A stretch of DNA of 16,946 bases from UBA2773 sp964643985 (GCA_964643985.1 CAZXUS010000021.1:1-16946); one strand, 5' to 3'; counted from the stretch's first letter, positions 1-7,846 are shown. Notes: a model not told the origin generated them from the sequence alone. Translations and numbers: made by a program.

Positions 1-1229
1 TCGATGTCTTCATATCCTCGATCAATCTGATAAATATTATCAATCGTCGTAGTTCCATGAGCAATCATCCCCGCCAAAACCATTGTAATTCCAGCTCTTA
101 AATCAGGACTAGTTAATTTCTTGCCATACAAACTCGTTGGACCAGAAACTACCACCCGATGCGGATCACACATTACAATCGCTGTTCCCATTGAATTCAG
201 TTGATCAGTAAAAAATAATCGTCCTTCAAAGATTGTTTCGTGAATTAAGGAAATCCCTTCAGCTTGAGTCATCAACAAAGTATAAGGAGGTTGCAAGTCA
301 GTTGCAAAACCTGGATATTCGTGAGTTGCTATCGAGGTTGCCTTAAGTCGTTTCCCTTTCTTAACTTTCACATAATTTTCACCAATTTCCAAATCAGCTC
401 CGGCATTTTTTAAAACTGGCAAAAAAGCTCCCAAATGTTCCGGTATACAATCCGTCACAGTAATTTCGCTCTTGCAAAGCAACCCCATCATAATAAAAGT
501 TCCTGCTTCAATTCGATCAGGAATCACGTCGAAAGTTCCAGCTGAAATTTTTTCAACTCCTTCAATAACGATCATTGAAGTTCCAGCGCCCTTAATTTTA
601 GCACCATTATTATTCAAATAATCTGCCAAACTTTTTATCTCTGGTTCCATCGCACAATTTTTCAAAACCGTTTTCCCTTCCGCTAAAACCGCCGTCATCA
701 TCAAAGCCTCCGTCCCCGTGACAGTCACCTTTGGAAAAAATATTGTTGTTCCGACTAATTTTGTTTCATCTGAACTAATTTTAAAACCATCATCATTCCA
801 TTCCACTTTTCCTCCCATTTTTTGAAATCCATTCAAAAACAAATCTATTGGTCTTTTACCAATTACACACCCTCCGGGATAAGTCATATCAACCTCTCCA
901 AACCGTGCTAAAAGTGGACCAACTAACAAGATTGAAGCTCTTAATTGTTTAACTAATTCCCCTTGAAGATTTCCGTTCTCAACTCCCACAGGATCAATCA
1001 TCACCTTTTTATTTTTCTTGTCTTTTTCTATTATCGCGCCCAACTCCTCCAAAATTTCCAGCATCCGTTGGGTATCCTCAATAAAAGGAAAATTTTCAAT
1101 AACAATTGCTTCTTTCGTTAAAACTACTGAAGCCAAAATTTTCAAAGCCGAATTCTTAGCTCCATTAACCTTAATCTCCCCTTTTAATTCACATCCTCCT
1201 TGAATTTCAAATTTTTGTTCTAATTTCAT
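1..1229 (-). CDS. murA: UDP-N-acetylglucosamine 1-carboxyvinyltransferase (MurA), C-terminus cut off by window edge
   Basis: MurA transfers enolpyruvate from PEP to UDP-GlcNAc, the first committed step of peptidoglycan synthesis in the cytoplasm. The frame is open for 409 codons from the ATG at 1229-1227 to the left edge. E. coli MurA has 419 residues, so only about ten residues are missing. Visible family signatures are NGAKNSALK near residue 22 (PEP/UDP-GlcNAc-binding Lys-Asn), PGGCVIGKRPIDL with the catalytic, fosfomycin-reactive cysteine at residue 121, YPGFATDLQ with the catalytic-base aspartate, and SPDLRAG with the conserved arginine near the C-terminus. Since the cysteine is present rather than Asp, the enzyme is predicted to be fosfomycin-sensitive (family knowledge). 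The start is the only one that places the N-terminal strand correctly; no SD precedes it. The gene lies 66 bp downstream of the DUF4396 gene on the same strand. Confidence 0.97.
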   Translation of the reverse strand, partial: MKLEQKFEIQGGCELKGEIKVNGAKNSALKILASVVLTKEAIVIENFPFIEDTQRMLEILEELGAIIEKDKKNKKVMIDPVGVENGNLQGELVKQLRASILLVGPLLARFGEVDMTYPGGCVIGKRPIDLFLNGFQKMGGKVEWNDDGFKISSDETKLVGTTIFFPKVTVTGTEALMMTAVLAEGKTVLKNCAMEPEIKSLADYLNNNGAKIKGAGTSMIVIEGVEKISAGTFDVIPDRIEAGTFIMMGLLCKSEITVTDCIPEHLGAFLPVLKNAGADLEIGENYVKVKKGKRLKATSIATHEYPGFATDLQPPYTLLMTQAEGISLIHETIFEGRLFFTDQLNSMGTAIVMCDPHRVVVSGPTSLYGKKLTSPDLRAGITMVLAGMIAHGTTTIDNIYQIDRGYEDI

Positions 1230-1295
1230 ATTTTTATTAAAAAGAATATTTCTAAAATTATATTATCATATTTTGAACATCAAAACAAAATATTT

Positions 1296-1745
1296 TCAAT
1301 GTTGATGTTTAACTCCTTTTTTAACTAAGTACAAATTAACCGGATAAGCCGCTAAAAATCCGCCCGTCAAAGCCAATAACATTCCCAGCCAAAATATCGG
1401 ACTGCTCAAGCCAGCACTCATAACTCCTGGAGTATAAATTTCAATTAAAACTTCAGCTGTTTCCATTACGGCAATTGAAACAAACTCAGAAATAAAAATT
1501 ATCTTAAAGGCTTCTTTAAATTTTTTGTTAGCCCTTAGTAAGGGAATCATTCCCAATAAAAAGCCAAATAAAAAGCCCAAAACCACTCCTATTATCAATG
1601 AAATCAAAGTGGATAATCCCAACATAATCCCCAAAATCACTCCGATTACCTCGCCTATTCCACACCCAGTCAAACAATGCCAAGTTGCCGAAAAAGCCAA
1701 TTTGGAATCATTTTTTTCAGAATAAAAATTATGTTGTTTGTTCAT
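1296..1745 (-). CDS. DUF4396-family small integral membrane protein
   Basis: A 149-residue protein that I recognise as the DUF4396 family; its function is not known. The hallmark is the segment ATWHCLTGCGIGEVIG (residues 20-35), with a His-Cys...Cys pattern at the mouth of the first membrane helix. Hydrophobic segments follow at about 28-45, 47-68, 80-100 and 116-138, and the conserved PVN (135-137) precedes a short, basic, His-containing tail (GVKHQH). His and Cys at both ends suggest metal or redox chemistry at the membrane, but that is inference only. The ATG at 1745 gives the expected family length; no SD is visible. It is followed after 66 bp by murA, possibly co-transcribed. Confidence 0.85.
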   Translation of the reverse strand: MNKQHNFYSEKNDSKLAFSATWHCLTGCGIGEVIGVILGIMLGLSTLISLIIGVVLGFLFGFLLGMIPLLRANKKFKEAFKIIFISEFVSIAVMETAEVLIEIYTPGVMSAGLSSPIFWLGMLLALTGGFLAAYPVNLYLVKKGVKHQH

Positions 1746-1838
1746 AATAGAGATAGTTTAAAAAACATCTCCTTAGTCAAAAACTTACTTTTATATTTTA
1801 ATATTAGCACAAATTAAAAATTATTACCCACTAAATTA

Positions 1839-1859
1839 TTCCCAAATCAAATTTGGGAA
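1839..1859. other. Small perfect hairpin
   Basis: TTCCCAAAT at 1839-1847 and ATTTGGGAA at 1851-1859 form a 9-bp perfect stem with a 3-nt loop. On neither strand is it followed by a long T run, so it is only a weak candidate terminator or mRNA-end structure for the small gene at 1959-2066. Confidence 0.4.
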
Positions 1860-1878
1860 AAATTGAAAATCAAATTTA

Positions 1879-1913
1879 AATCGGAAATCTCTATAATTAG
1901 TAGCTTTCCGATT
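1879..1913. other. Inverted repeat, 9-bp arms
   Basis: AATCGGAAA at 1879-1887 and TTTCCGATT at 1905-1913 are perfect inverted copies separated by 17 nt. It lies 46 bp beyond the stop codon of the possible small gene at 1959-2066 and has no T run. Confidence 0.35.
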
Positions 1914-1958
1914 GAGTGAGGAGCTTGATTTTATCTAACAAAAAATTGGTGAATCCTC

Positions 1959-2066
1959 TTAGAAAAAAGAGTCAAATCCCCATTCTTCCAAAATTTTCTT
2001 ACGAATATTCTTAAAAATATCCTCAAGCAAATCCATTAAAAAATCAATGATTTTTTTCATAAACAT
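1959..2066 (-). CDS. Possible 35-aa amphipathic small protein with strong ribosome binding site
   Basis: A short frame (ATG 2066, TAA ending at 1959; alternative ATG at 2060) encoding 35 residues that begin MFMKKIIDFLMDLLEDIF and end EEWGFDSFF. Hydrophobic and charged residues alternate with helical periodicity, so an amphipathic, possibly membrane-surface helix is likely. GGGGAAGG sits 4 nt before the first ATG and 10 nt before the second. It is the only convincing SD I found in this window, which argues that the frame is translated. A TATGAT hexamer at about 2087-2092 on the minus strand could be a -10 box, but no -35 is clear. It sits just after the ftsH terminator, so it would be an independent unit. 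I recognise no family; function unknown. Confidence 0.5.
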   Translation of the reverse strand: MFMKKIIDFLMDLLEDIFKNIRKKILEEWGFDSFF

Positions 2067-2139
2067 TTTTCCTTCCCCTAATTAATCTCATCATACAACT
2101 TCGAACTAAAAAGAAAACTAAAAAATATTTTTTATTATC

Positions 2140-2173
2140 AAAAAAACACAACGACCAGAAAGCCGTTGCGTTT
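2140..2173 (-). terminator. Intrinsic terminator of the gmk-tilS-ftsH operon
   Basis: On the minus strand CGCAACGGC (2170-2162) pairs with GTCGTTGTG (2155-2147) across a 6-nt loop: nine pairs including two G-U, extendable by flanking A-T pairs. A run of seven T follows at 2146-2140. It begins 26 bp after the ftsH stop codon. Confidence 0.9.
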
Positions 2174-2195
2174 AAAAAAATTCAAATTTATTTTA

Positions 2196-4067
2196 TCACC
2201 CAACTTTTTCTTTTTTCTTCTTTTTCTCGACGACTTTTCCAACAATCTCATCGAATCGTTCTTTCTCGATAGTTTCTTTTTCCATTAATTCTTTAGTAAT
2301 TTTTTCAAGAATTTTTTCATTTTTATTTATAGTATCAGTGCTAATTTTTAAGGCCTCGGCAATAATTACTTCCACTTCAGCGTCAATTTTTTCGGCCATT
2401 TTTTCAGAATATTCAGCTTGATCATGAAACTCTTTACCCAAAAATACTTGATCGTGACTAGCCCCATAAGTAATTGGTCCAAGTTTACTCATTCCAAATT
2501 TCGTGACGATTTTTCGAGCTAGATCCGTAGCCCGTTTTAAATCATTAGAAGCCCCTGAAGTCACTTCTCCATAAATTTTTCGCTCGGTTGCATAACCCGC
2601 CAACAAAACTGCAATTTGATCCATAAAATATGATTTGAAATACAATCGTTCATCGCTCTTGGGCGCATTCAAAGTATAACCGGCCGCTCTTCCCCTAGCA
2701 ATAATTGAAACCTTCTGAACATTGTCTGCTTTGGGAAGAATTGTGGCCACTAAAGCGTGTCCAGCTTCGTGATAAGCAGTAATTTCCTGTTCTCTTTCCG
2801 TCACGACATTACTTTTTCGCTCTGGTCCCAGAATAACTTTTTCAATCGCTTCTCGTAATTCATCCATTGTGATAGCAATTTTTCTTCTTCGAACTGTCAA
2901 AATAGCCGCTTCATTCAAAAGATTAGCTAAATCAGCTCCAGAAAAACCAGCTGTTCGTTCTGCGATTTGTCTAATATTAATTCCTTTGGCAAACTTTTTA
3001 CCAATTTGATGAATTTTCAAAATTGCTTCTCGTTCGTTTATATCAGGATTATTCAAAACTACCTGTCGGTCAAAACGTCCTGGTCGAAGTAAAGCTGGAT
3101 CTAAAACATCCGGCCGATTAGTAGCCGCAATAACAATCACGCCTAAACCAGTATCAAAACCATCCATTTCTACCAAAATTTGATTCAAAGTTTGTTCTCG
3201 CTCATCATGTCCACCACCGACACCTGTTCCTCGTTGACGACCAACTGCATCAATTTCATCCACAAAAACAATCGCCGGAGCATGTTTTTTGGCCTGCTTG
3301 AATAAATCTCGAACCCTGGAGGCTCCAACTCCCACAAACATTTCTACAAATTCTGATCCAGAAATTGAAAAGAATGGAACGTTTGCTTCTCCAGCCACTG
3401 CTTTAGCTAACAAAGTTTTGCCAGTGCCAGGAGCGCCTAATAACAAAAATCCTCGAGGAATTTTGGCTCCCATATTAATAAATTTCTTAGGATTTTTTAA
3501 AAAATCCACTACCTCATAAAGTTCCTCTTTGGCTTCTTTGGCGCCAGCGACATTAGCAAAAGTAATTCTTTTTTTCTTATCTTTATTGGGAATAAACATT
3601 CGAGCTTTACTAGCGCCAAAAGACATTGCTTGATTTCCCCCTTTTTGAGCTTGCTTCATTAAAAACCAAATGAAAAAAGCAATTAATAAAAATGGCAATA
3701 AAAATGGCAAAATTATATTCACAAAAACATTGGCCCCGCTAGTATCCTGAATATCGATCTTCAAACTCCCCAAAGCTTCCTTCGAAACTCCAATATTATT
3801 CAAAGATTCCGCCAAAGCTGCTTGAGGTTCTTTTATCGATTCTTGCTTGTCTCCATTTTTTAATTCAATCATCAATTTATCACCCTCAACCTTAATGTTT
3901 TCAACTTCATCTTTATTTATTTCTTGAGCCAATTGACTTAAAGAAATTTTCTCAGTTGGTTTTAATGGAGTTGTATATAAAGAAATTAAACCGAAAACTA
4001 ATAGAATTACTACCAATCCGATTCCAATCTTTTTTTTCATTCCATTGTCGTTTTTTAAGATTTTCAT
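2196..4067 (-). CDS. ftsH: ATP-dependent zinc metalloprotease FtsH
   Basis: FtsH is a hexameric, membrane-anchored AAA+ protease that extracts and degrades membrane and short-lived cytosolic proteins. Positions here count from the GTG at 4106. The protein has TM helix 1 at 26-44, a short extracytoplasmic domain at about 45-125, and TM2 at about 127-150. The AAA+ module has Walker A GAPGTGKT (224-231), pore motif FVGVG (257-261), Walker B IVFVDEID (279-286) and the second region of homology ending RPGRFDR (341-347). The protease domain has HEAGH (446-450) and the third zinc ligand Asp522 in GASNDLKRA. The tail (610-636) is Lys/Glu-rich. The start is uncertain: GTG 4106 (636 aa, 2 nt after tilS), ATG 4067 (chosen, 623 aa) or ATG 4040 (614 aa, directly before TM1); none has an SD. 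tilS-ftsH adjacency is common in bacteria. Confidence 0.97.
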   Translation of the reverse strand: MKILKNDNGMKKKIGIGLVVILLVFGLISLYTTPLKPTEKISLSQLAQEINKDEVENIKVEGDKLMIELKNGDKQESIKEPQAALAESLNNIGVSKEALGSLKIDIQDTSGANVFVNIILPFLLPFLLIAFFIWFLMKQAQKGGNQAMSFGASKARMFIPNKDKKKRITFANVAGAKEAKEELYEVVDFLKNPKKFINMGAKIPRGFLLLGAPGTGKTLLAKAVAGEANVPFFSISGSEFVEMFVGVGASRVRDLFKQAKKHAPAIVFVDEIDAVGRQRGTGVGGGHDEREQTLNQILVEMDGFDTGLGVIVIAATNRPDVLDPALLRPGRFDRQVVLNNPDINEREAILKIHQIGKKFAKGINIRQIAERTAGFSGADLANLLNEAAILTVRRRKIAITMDELREAIEKVILGPERKSNVVTEREQEITAYHEAGHALVATILPKADNVQKVSIIARGRAAGYTLNAPKSDERLYFKSYFMDQIAVLLAGYATERKIYGEVTSGASNDLKRATDLARKIVTKFGMSKLGPITYGASHDQVFLGKEFHDQAEYSEKMAEKIDAEVEVIIAEALKISTDTINKNEKILEKITKELMEKETIEKERFDEIVGKVVEKKKKKEKVG

Positions 4068-4108
4068 ATTTAACTTAATTTTAATTATTGAAATAGTTCC
4101 ATCCACTG

Positions 4109-5086
4109 TTAGACTTTACTAAAGATAACATGATTATTATTTTTTATCAAAACAATTTTTCCAATTTGCATCTTCTGTTTTTTGGATTTTTCACTTTCGA
4201 TGATTTTTTTAAACTCCAAAAAATTATTGTAAGAAATATTTTTTAAATCCCCCTTCAACTCTAAAATCGCTTTTCTAAAAATTGCTTTCCAAATCCCAAT
4301 TGGCATTTTTTTAAGACTTAAAATATCCAAAACTAATTTTTCTTTTCCTATTTCAATTAAATCTTTAAAAATCTTACTGACTAAAAATTTATTAAGTTGA
4401 TTTTCAGCTTGTAAATTAGTCACCAATTTCCCTAGACTTTCACTAGCATTAAAATTAAAATTTTCTTCCAAAAAAGGAATTAATTTTAATCTAATTTTAT
4501 TTCGAGTAAAATCAGTCTTTAAATTAGTTTTGTCTACCTGAAATTTTTGTTGATTTTCTTTCAAAAATTCTAAAATTTCGGATTTAGTAAAATTTAAAAA
4601 CGGTCGAATGATAAAATTATTTTTAGCTAACATCCCAGTCAAACCTTGTAATCCCGAACCTCTTAATAAATTCATCAAAAAAGTTTCGGCTTGATCATCT
4701 TGCGTGTGAGCCACTGCGATTTTATCAAACCCCGATTCCTGCCTGATTTCTTCAAACTTTTGATAACGAAAATCTCGCAATTGTTCTTCTAAATTTCCAA
4801 TTTCAAAAGATTTTTTATATTGAATTACTCTTAGCTCTAAATCATTTTTTTCAGCAAAATCTCGAACAAATTTTTCATCTTGATTAGAATCTTCTCCTCG
4901 CTGATGATAGTTAATGTGAATTAATTGCAATTTTAATAGATATTTTAATTGCAATTTTTTCAAAGCCAAGGCTAGACCAACGGAATCTGGTCCACCTGAA
5001 ATTCCAATAATAACTCGGTCTTTTTGCTCTAAAAGTTTTTCCTGAAAAATATAGTTTTGAAGTTTTTTAATAAAAAAATTCGACAT
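4109..5086 (-). CDS. tilS: tRNA(Ile)-lysidine synthase (TilS)
   Basis: TilS uses ATP and lysine to convert C34 of the AUA-reading tRNA-Ile(CAU) to lysidine, which changes both its charging and its decoding; it is cytoplasmic and normally essential. The 325-residue protein has the PP-loop SGGPDS (30-35), the family signature HTQDDQAET (127-135), LLRGSGLQGLTGM (140-152), and the segment VDKTNLKTDFTRNKIR (184-199), which matches the family's D-x-x-N...RN-x-IR block. The region after about 215 is shorter and more divergent than in E. coli TilS (over 400 aa), so the C-terminal tRNA-binding part is reduced. The ATG at 5086 is 5 nt after the gmk stop codon, and ftsH follows within 2-41 nt depending on its start. 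The spacing indicates translation within one operon. Confidence 0.95.
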   Translation of the reverse strand: MSNFFIKKLQNYIFQEKLLEQKDRVIIGISGGPDSVGLALALKKLQLKYLLKLQLIHINYHQRGEDSNQDEKFVRDFAEKNDLELRVIQYKKSFEIGNLEEQLRDFRYQKFEEIRQESGFDKIAVAHTQDDQAETFLMNLLRGSGLQGLTGMLAKNNFIIRPFLNFTKSEILEFLKENQQKFQVDKTNLKTDFTRNKIRLKLIPFLEENFNFNASESLGKLVTNLQAENQLNKFLVSKIFKDLIEIGKEKLVLDILSLKKMPIGIWKAIFRKAILELKGDLKNISYNNFLEFKKIIESEKSKKQKMQIGKIVLIKNNNHVIFSKV

Positions 5087-5091
5087 TAGAA

Positions 5092-6096
5092 TTATTTACT
5101 CAATATAAAATTTTTAATTTTTTTGACAATTACGTTATTATCTTCATCTTCAATACAAGTATCAATTTTTTCAAGTGGAAACCATTGATATTCAATCTCT
5201 AATTTTGGACAATTTATACTTTTTAACACATAATAAAATTTTATTTTTGTTCTGCCTTCAATTGAATTAAAAGAAACCCAAATTGGTTGCAAGACATCAA
5301 GCCCTTTATTATATTTCCTAGTTAATTCCCCATCGTCAATTACTGCAATACTAGGAATTATTTTTTTAATTTCTTCTACTAATTTTTCATGAGGATATTC
5401 TTCCATGTTAACGATTGTATTAAAAACTCTCCTTTTACCTTCTATAAATTTAGTTAAAAAACTCCGATCATCATTGCAAGCGACAAAACCAACCGATTCA
5501 ATAACTGCTTCATTAATACTATTTAAAGAATCAGTTTTCCCTTCAATTAGAATTTGCTTCAATTGAATAATCGCTTCTTGCAAATTGTCATTTAATAAAA
5601 CTTGGTCACACTTAGGCAAAAAAGTCAATTCGGCGCGACTTCGATGAAGACGAAGTTTTACTTCTTCCTCAGTCTCGGTTCCTCTAGATTTTATTCGAGT
5701 TTCAATCTCTTCTAACGACGGTGGAATAACAAAAATCAAAATAACATCTTCTTTGTACTGTTTTTTTAATTCCATTGCTCCTAGCACTTCAATATCAGCA
5801 ATATAGTCCTTTCCCGCATTAATTCGACTTTCAATAACACTTTTTAAAACTCCGTACTTATCTCCGTGAATAACTTGCCATTCAAGAAAATCTCCCTGGG
5901 AAATTTTTTCGTCAAATTCATTTTCTGCAATAAAAAACTTATCTATTCCGTTTTTTTCACCAAGCCTAGGCAACCTTGTCGTAGCAGAAGGCATTCTGAT
6001 TAAATCATTCAATAACCCACAAGCACCTTCCATCAAAGTATTTTTTCCAACAGAAGGAGGACCTACTAAAATAAAAAGTTTCCCTCTTTTTTGCAT
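5092..6096 (-). CDS. gmk: Guanylate kinase with a C-terminal extra domain (possibly degenerate NUDIX-like)
   Basis: The N-terminal part phosphorylates GMP to GDP with ATP. Positions count from the ATG at 6096 (334 aa); a TTG at 6141 would add 15 residues lying in a hairpin, so I prefer the ATG, which gives the typical MQKRGKLFILVGPP start. Guanylate kinase features are the P-loop GPPSVGKNT (12-20, with Asn where Gly/Ser is usual), the GMP-binding block SATTRLPRLGEKNG (37-50), FLEWQVIHGDKYG (70-82), DIEVLGAMELKK (101-112), and the lid-type RGTETEEEVKLRL (138-150). This module ends near residue 185, the normal enzyme length. About 145 further residues follow, including VGFVACNDDRSFL, EKLVEEIKKIIP and EIEYQWFPLEKID, whose order resembles the strands of a NUDIX fold but without an intact NUDIX box. 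tilS follows after 5 nt; rpsA lies 91 bp upstream. Confidence 0.93.
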   Translation of the reverse strand: MQKRGKLFILVGPPSVGKNTLMEGACGLLNDLIRMPSATTRLPRLGEKNGIDKFFIAENEFDEKISQGDFLEWQVIHGDKYGVLKSVIESRINAGKDYIADIEVLGAMELKKQYKEDVILIFVIPPSLEEIETRIKSRGTETEEEVKLRLHRSRAELTFLPKCDQVLLNDNLQEAIIQLKQILIEGKTDSLNSINEAVIESVGFVACNDDRSFLTKFIEGKRRVFNTIVNMEEYPHEKLVEEIKKIIPSIAVIDDGELTRKYNKGLDVLQPIWVSFNSIEGRTKIKFYYVLKSINCPKLEIEYQWFPLEKIDTCIEDEDNNVIVKKIKNFILSK

Positions 6097-6128
6097 TATT
6101 TTAGAAAATAAATATTTATAAAACACAA

Positions 6129-6159
6129 TCTGACAGCCCAATAAAATAAGACTGCCAGA
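6129..6159 (-). terminator. Weak hairpin between rpsA and gmk (possible partial terminator)
   Basis: On the minus strand TCTGGCAG (6159-6152) pairs with CTGTCAGA (6136-6129) in an 8-bp stem with one G-U and a 15-nt loop, followed by the T-rich stretch TTGTGTTTT. It could attenuate transcription from rpsA into gmk. The long loop and interrupted T run make it weak. Confidence 0.35.
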
Positions 6160-6187
6160 TGCGTAGGAACTTTAAGTTAATCATTTT

Positions 6188-7558
6188 CTATTTTTCTTCT
6201 TTTTCGGCAGGCTTTTCTTTCTCTTCTTTAGATTCGCTTTTTTCTACTTTCACTTTTTTATCAACAGATTTTTTGACGTCTTTTATCTCACCAGTGCTTT
6301 TAGCAGAGGCAGATTTAGCTTTCATCAATTTTTCCCTATCTTTAAGTTCACCTACAAATTTCAAGCCCATTCGATGTTTATTAGGATCCATTGACATAAT
6401 TTGCCATAAATAAGTTTCTCCAGTTTGGATTACTTCATCCACATTCTTTCCTGGATATCTTGAAATAAATTCAGAAATATGAGATAAACCATGAATATCT
6501 TCGTTCAAATAAACAAACGCTCCAAAGTGATTAAGCTTATTAACCACACCCTCCACGATTTCGCCAACTTTATATTTCTCGCCAACTTGAGTCCATGGAT
6601 CGGCTTTCAATTCTCGCACTGACAATGAAATTCTAGTATCATCAATTGAAATAATTTTAGCTTTAACTCGGTCTCCGATAGAAACAACGTCTCGAGGATT
6701 ATCAATCAATTTCCAATCAAGTTGAGAAATATGAACTAATCCTTCTAATTTATCAGCGTCATCTTTCGAGTCTGATCTAGAAGGTGGGAAAAATTTAACA
6801 AATGCTCCAAAGTCAACCACACCGCTAACTTCACCTTCAACCACGTCTCCAACTTTGAATTCCGCAATGTTTTTCTTTTCTTCTTCTTTATAAGCTTCCT
6901 TTTCAGAAACGATTAATTTCTCTTCGTCTAAAATCGCATCGATTACGCAAACTCGCATATCATTATTAACGTAGCTTTTCAAAATTTCAAAAATCTTATT
7001 TTTATCTCCATCTTCTACTCGTGGATAATGTTCAGCAGTTAATTGACTAACCGGCATAAATCCAGTAATATTATTAACTTCAACCATCAAACCACCCTTA
7101 TTAGCATCCAAAATTTTAACAGAAATAATTTCGCCAGTGTCTTTCTTTTTGCTCAAATCTTTCCAGGCTTCTTCTCGAATAGCCTCCCTAACTGAAAGCT
7201 CTACGTAACCCTCTTCATTTTCTTGATCAATAACACTAGCAGTTATTTCATCGCCAGGTTTAAGTTTTTTCCGATTACTCCCAAAACCGTCCTTAACCTC
7301 TTTTCCATAAATAATTCCCACGCCCATTTCTCCCAAATCAACAAAAAGTGAATGAGTATCAATTTCGAGAACCTTACCTTTGATTTTGGTTCCTTCTTCT
7401 GGAATAACCGGAAGATTATCTTTAAGCAATTCTTCCATTTCATTTTCCGGTTTTTTTTCAGAAATTTCTTCGGAGGTTTCATCTAGATCTTCAAATAAAA
7501 CTTTTTCTTCTCCATCTTCGAGCTTTAAATCAAGCTCTTTCAAATCTTTTTTAGACAT
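6188..7558 (-). CDS. rpsA: 30S ribosomal protein S1, four-S1-domain form
   Basis: S1 binds mRNA on the 30S subunit and helps initiation, especially on messages without an SD, which suits this window. The 456-residue protein has an acidic N-terminal leader (1-50) and four S1 (OB-fold) repeats at about 55-124, 140-220, 235-315 and 330-402. Repeats 3 and 4 are the most typical (VVDFGAFVKF...LEGLVHISQL and KLNHFGAFVYL...IHGLSHISEF). Repeat 3 carries an insert of about 15 residues (FFPPSRSDSKDDADK, 256-270) between strands. The C-terminus (403-456) is a Lys/Glu-rich, presumably disordered tail. E. coli S1 has six repeats and 557 residues, so this is the reduced form. The ATG at 7558 has no SD. A strong promoter lies about 200 bp upstream. 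Confidence 0.95.
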   Translation of the reverse strand: MSKKDLKELDLKLEDGEEKVLFEDLDETSEEISEKKPENEMEELLKDNLPVIPEEGTKIKGKVLEIDTHSLFVDLGEMGVGIIYGKEVKDGFGSNRKKLKPGDEITASVIDQENEEGYVELSVREAIREEAWKDLSKKKDTGEIISVKILDANKGGLMVEVNNITGFMPVSQLTAEHYPRVEDGDKNKIFEILKSYVNNDMRVCVIDAILDEEKLIVSEKEAYKEEEKKNIAEFKVGDVVEGEVSGVVDFGAFVKFFPPSRSDSKDDADKLEGLVHISQLDWKLIDNPRDVVSIGDRVKAKIISIDDTRISLSVRELKADPWTQVGEKYKVGEIVEGVVNKLNHFGAFVYLNEDIHGLSHISEFISRYPGKNVDEVIQTGETYLWQIMSMDPNKHRMGLKFVGELKDREKLMKAKSASAKSTGEIKDVKKSVDKKVKVEKSESKEEKEKPAEKEEK

Positions 7559-7766
7559 ATATTTTTAGAAATTAATTTCGAAATTATTCGAAATAAACTT
7601 CTTCTTGAGATAGAATCTATAAATTTAACTATTTTTAAAAAATATATAAATATACAAATTCCGAAACAAACAAAAAAGACTTAGCGATTAGCGTGTCCTT
7701 TCCACTTGTGAGATTAATGATTAATAAATTGTAGATTTAAACTAATAAACCACTCTAATAAAGAAT

Positions 7767-7795
7767 ATTATACAAGCAAAAACCCTCAGCGTCAA
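7767..7795 (-). promoter_or_regulatory. Consensus sigma70-type promoter for rpsA
   Basis: On the minus strand TTGACG (7795-7790) and a perfect TATAAT (7772-7767) are separated by exactly 17 bp. Transcription would start near 7760, giving an rpsA leader of about 200 nt. This is the best promoter match I saw in the window and fits a highly expressed ribosomal protein gene. Confidence 0.85.
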
Positions 7796-7802
7796 GGTTT
7801 CT

Positions 7803-7846
7803 CTGAAATTTTGCACCCAAAGGGCATTATAAATTTTGAATTTCAG
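7803..7846. repeat. Small dispersed repeat with terminal inverted repeats, copy 1
   Basis: A segment of about 42 bp bounded by CTGAAATT and AATTTCAG (perfect inverted ends) around a core containing GCACCCAAAGGGC. The 30 bases at 7807-7836 recur exactly, in opposite orientation, at 10351-10380. It can fold into a hairpin. It lies about 30 bp beyond the stop of the intact four-helix-bundle gene, and the other copy lies inside a broken one. Confidence 0.75.

Larger units (their letters stand above)
1746..2195. other. Intergenic region between ftsH and the DUF4396 gene
   Basis: This 450-bp AT-rich gap holds, on the minus strand, the ftsH terminator (2140-2173), a possible 35-aa small gene (1959-2066), and two hairpins downstream of that small gene (1879-1913 and 1839-1859). 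I see no other coding potential in it and no clear promoter for the DUF4396 gene. Confidence 0.7.

Noticed and set aside
1746..1771. Short upstream frame (MFFKLSLL) overlapping the DUF4396 start, behind AAGGAG
   Set aside because: AAGGAG directly touches the ATG with no spacing, so it cannot act as its ribosome binding site; the frame is only eight codons.
3289..3519. Plus-strand frame inside ftsH
   Set aside because: It lies opposite the conserved AAA+ core of FtsH, whose motifs fix the coding strand.
6097..6141. Upstream TTG start of gmk adding 15 residues
   Set aside because: The added residues lie in a hairpin region, do not match guanylate kinases, and the ATG at 6096 gives the usual N-terminus.
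7243..7482. 79-codon minus-strand frame inside rpsA
   Set aside because: It overlaps rpsA in another frame, is Lys-rich by composition and has no start signal; the rpsA frame contains the S1 repeats.
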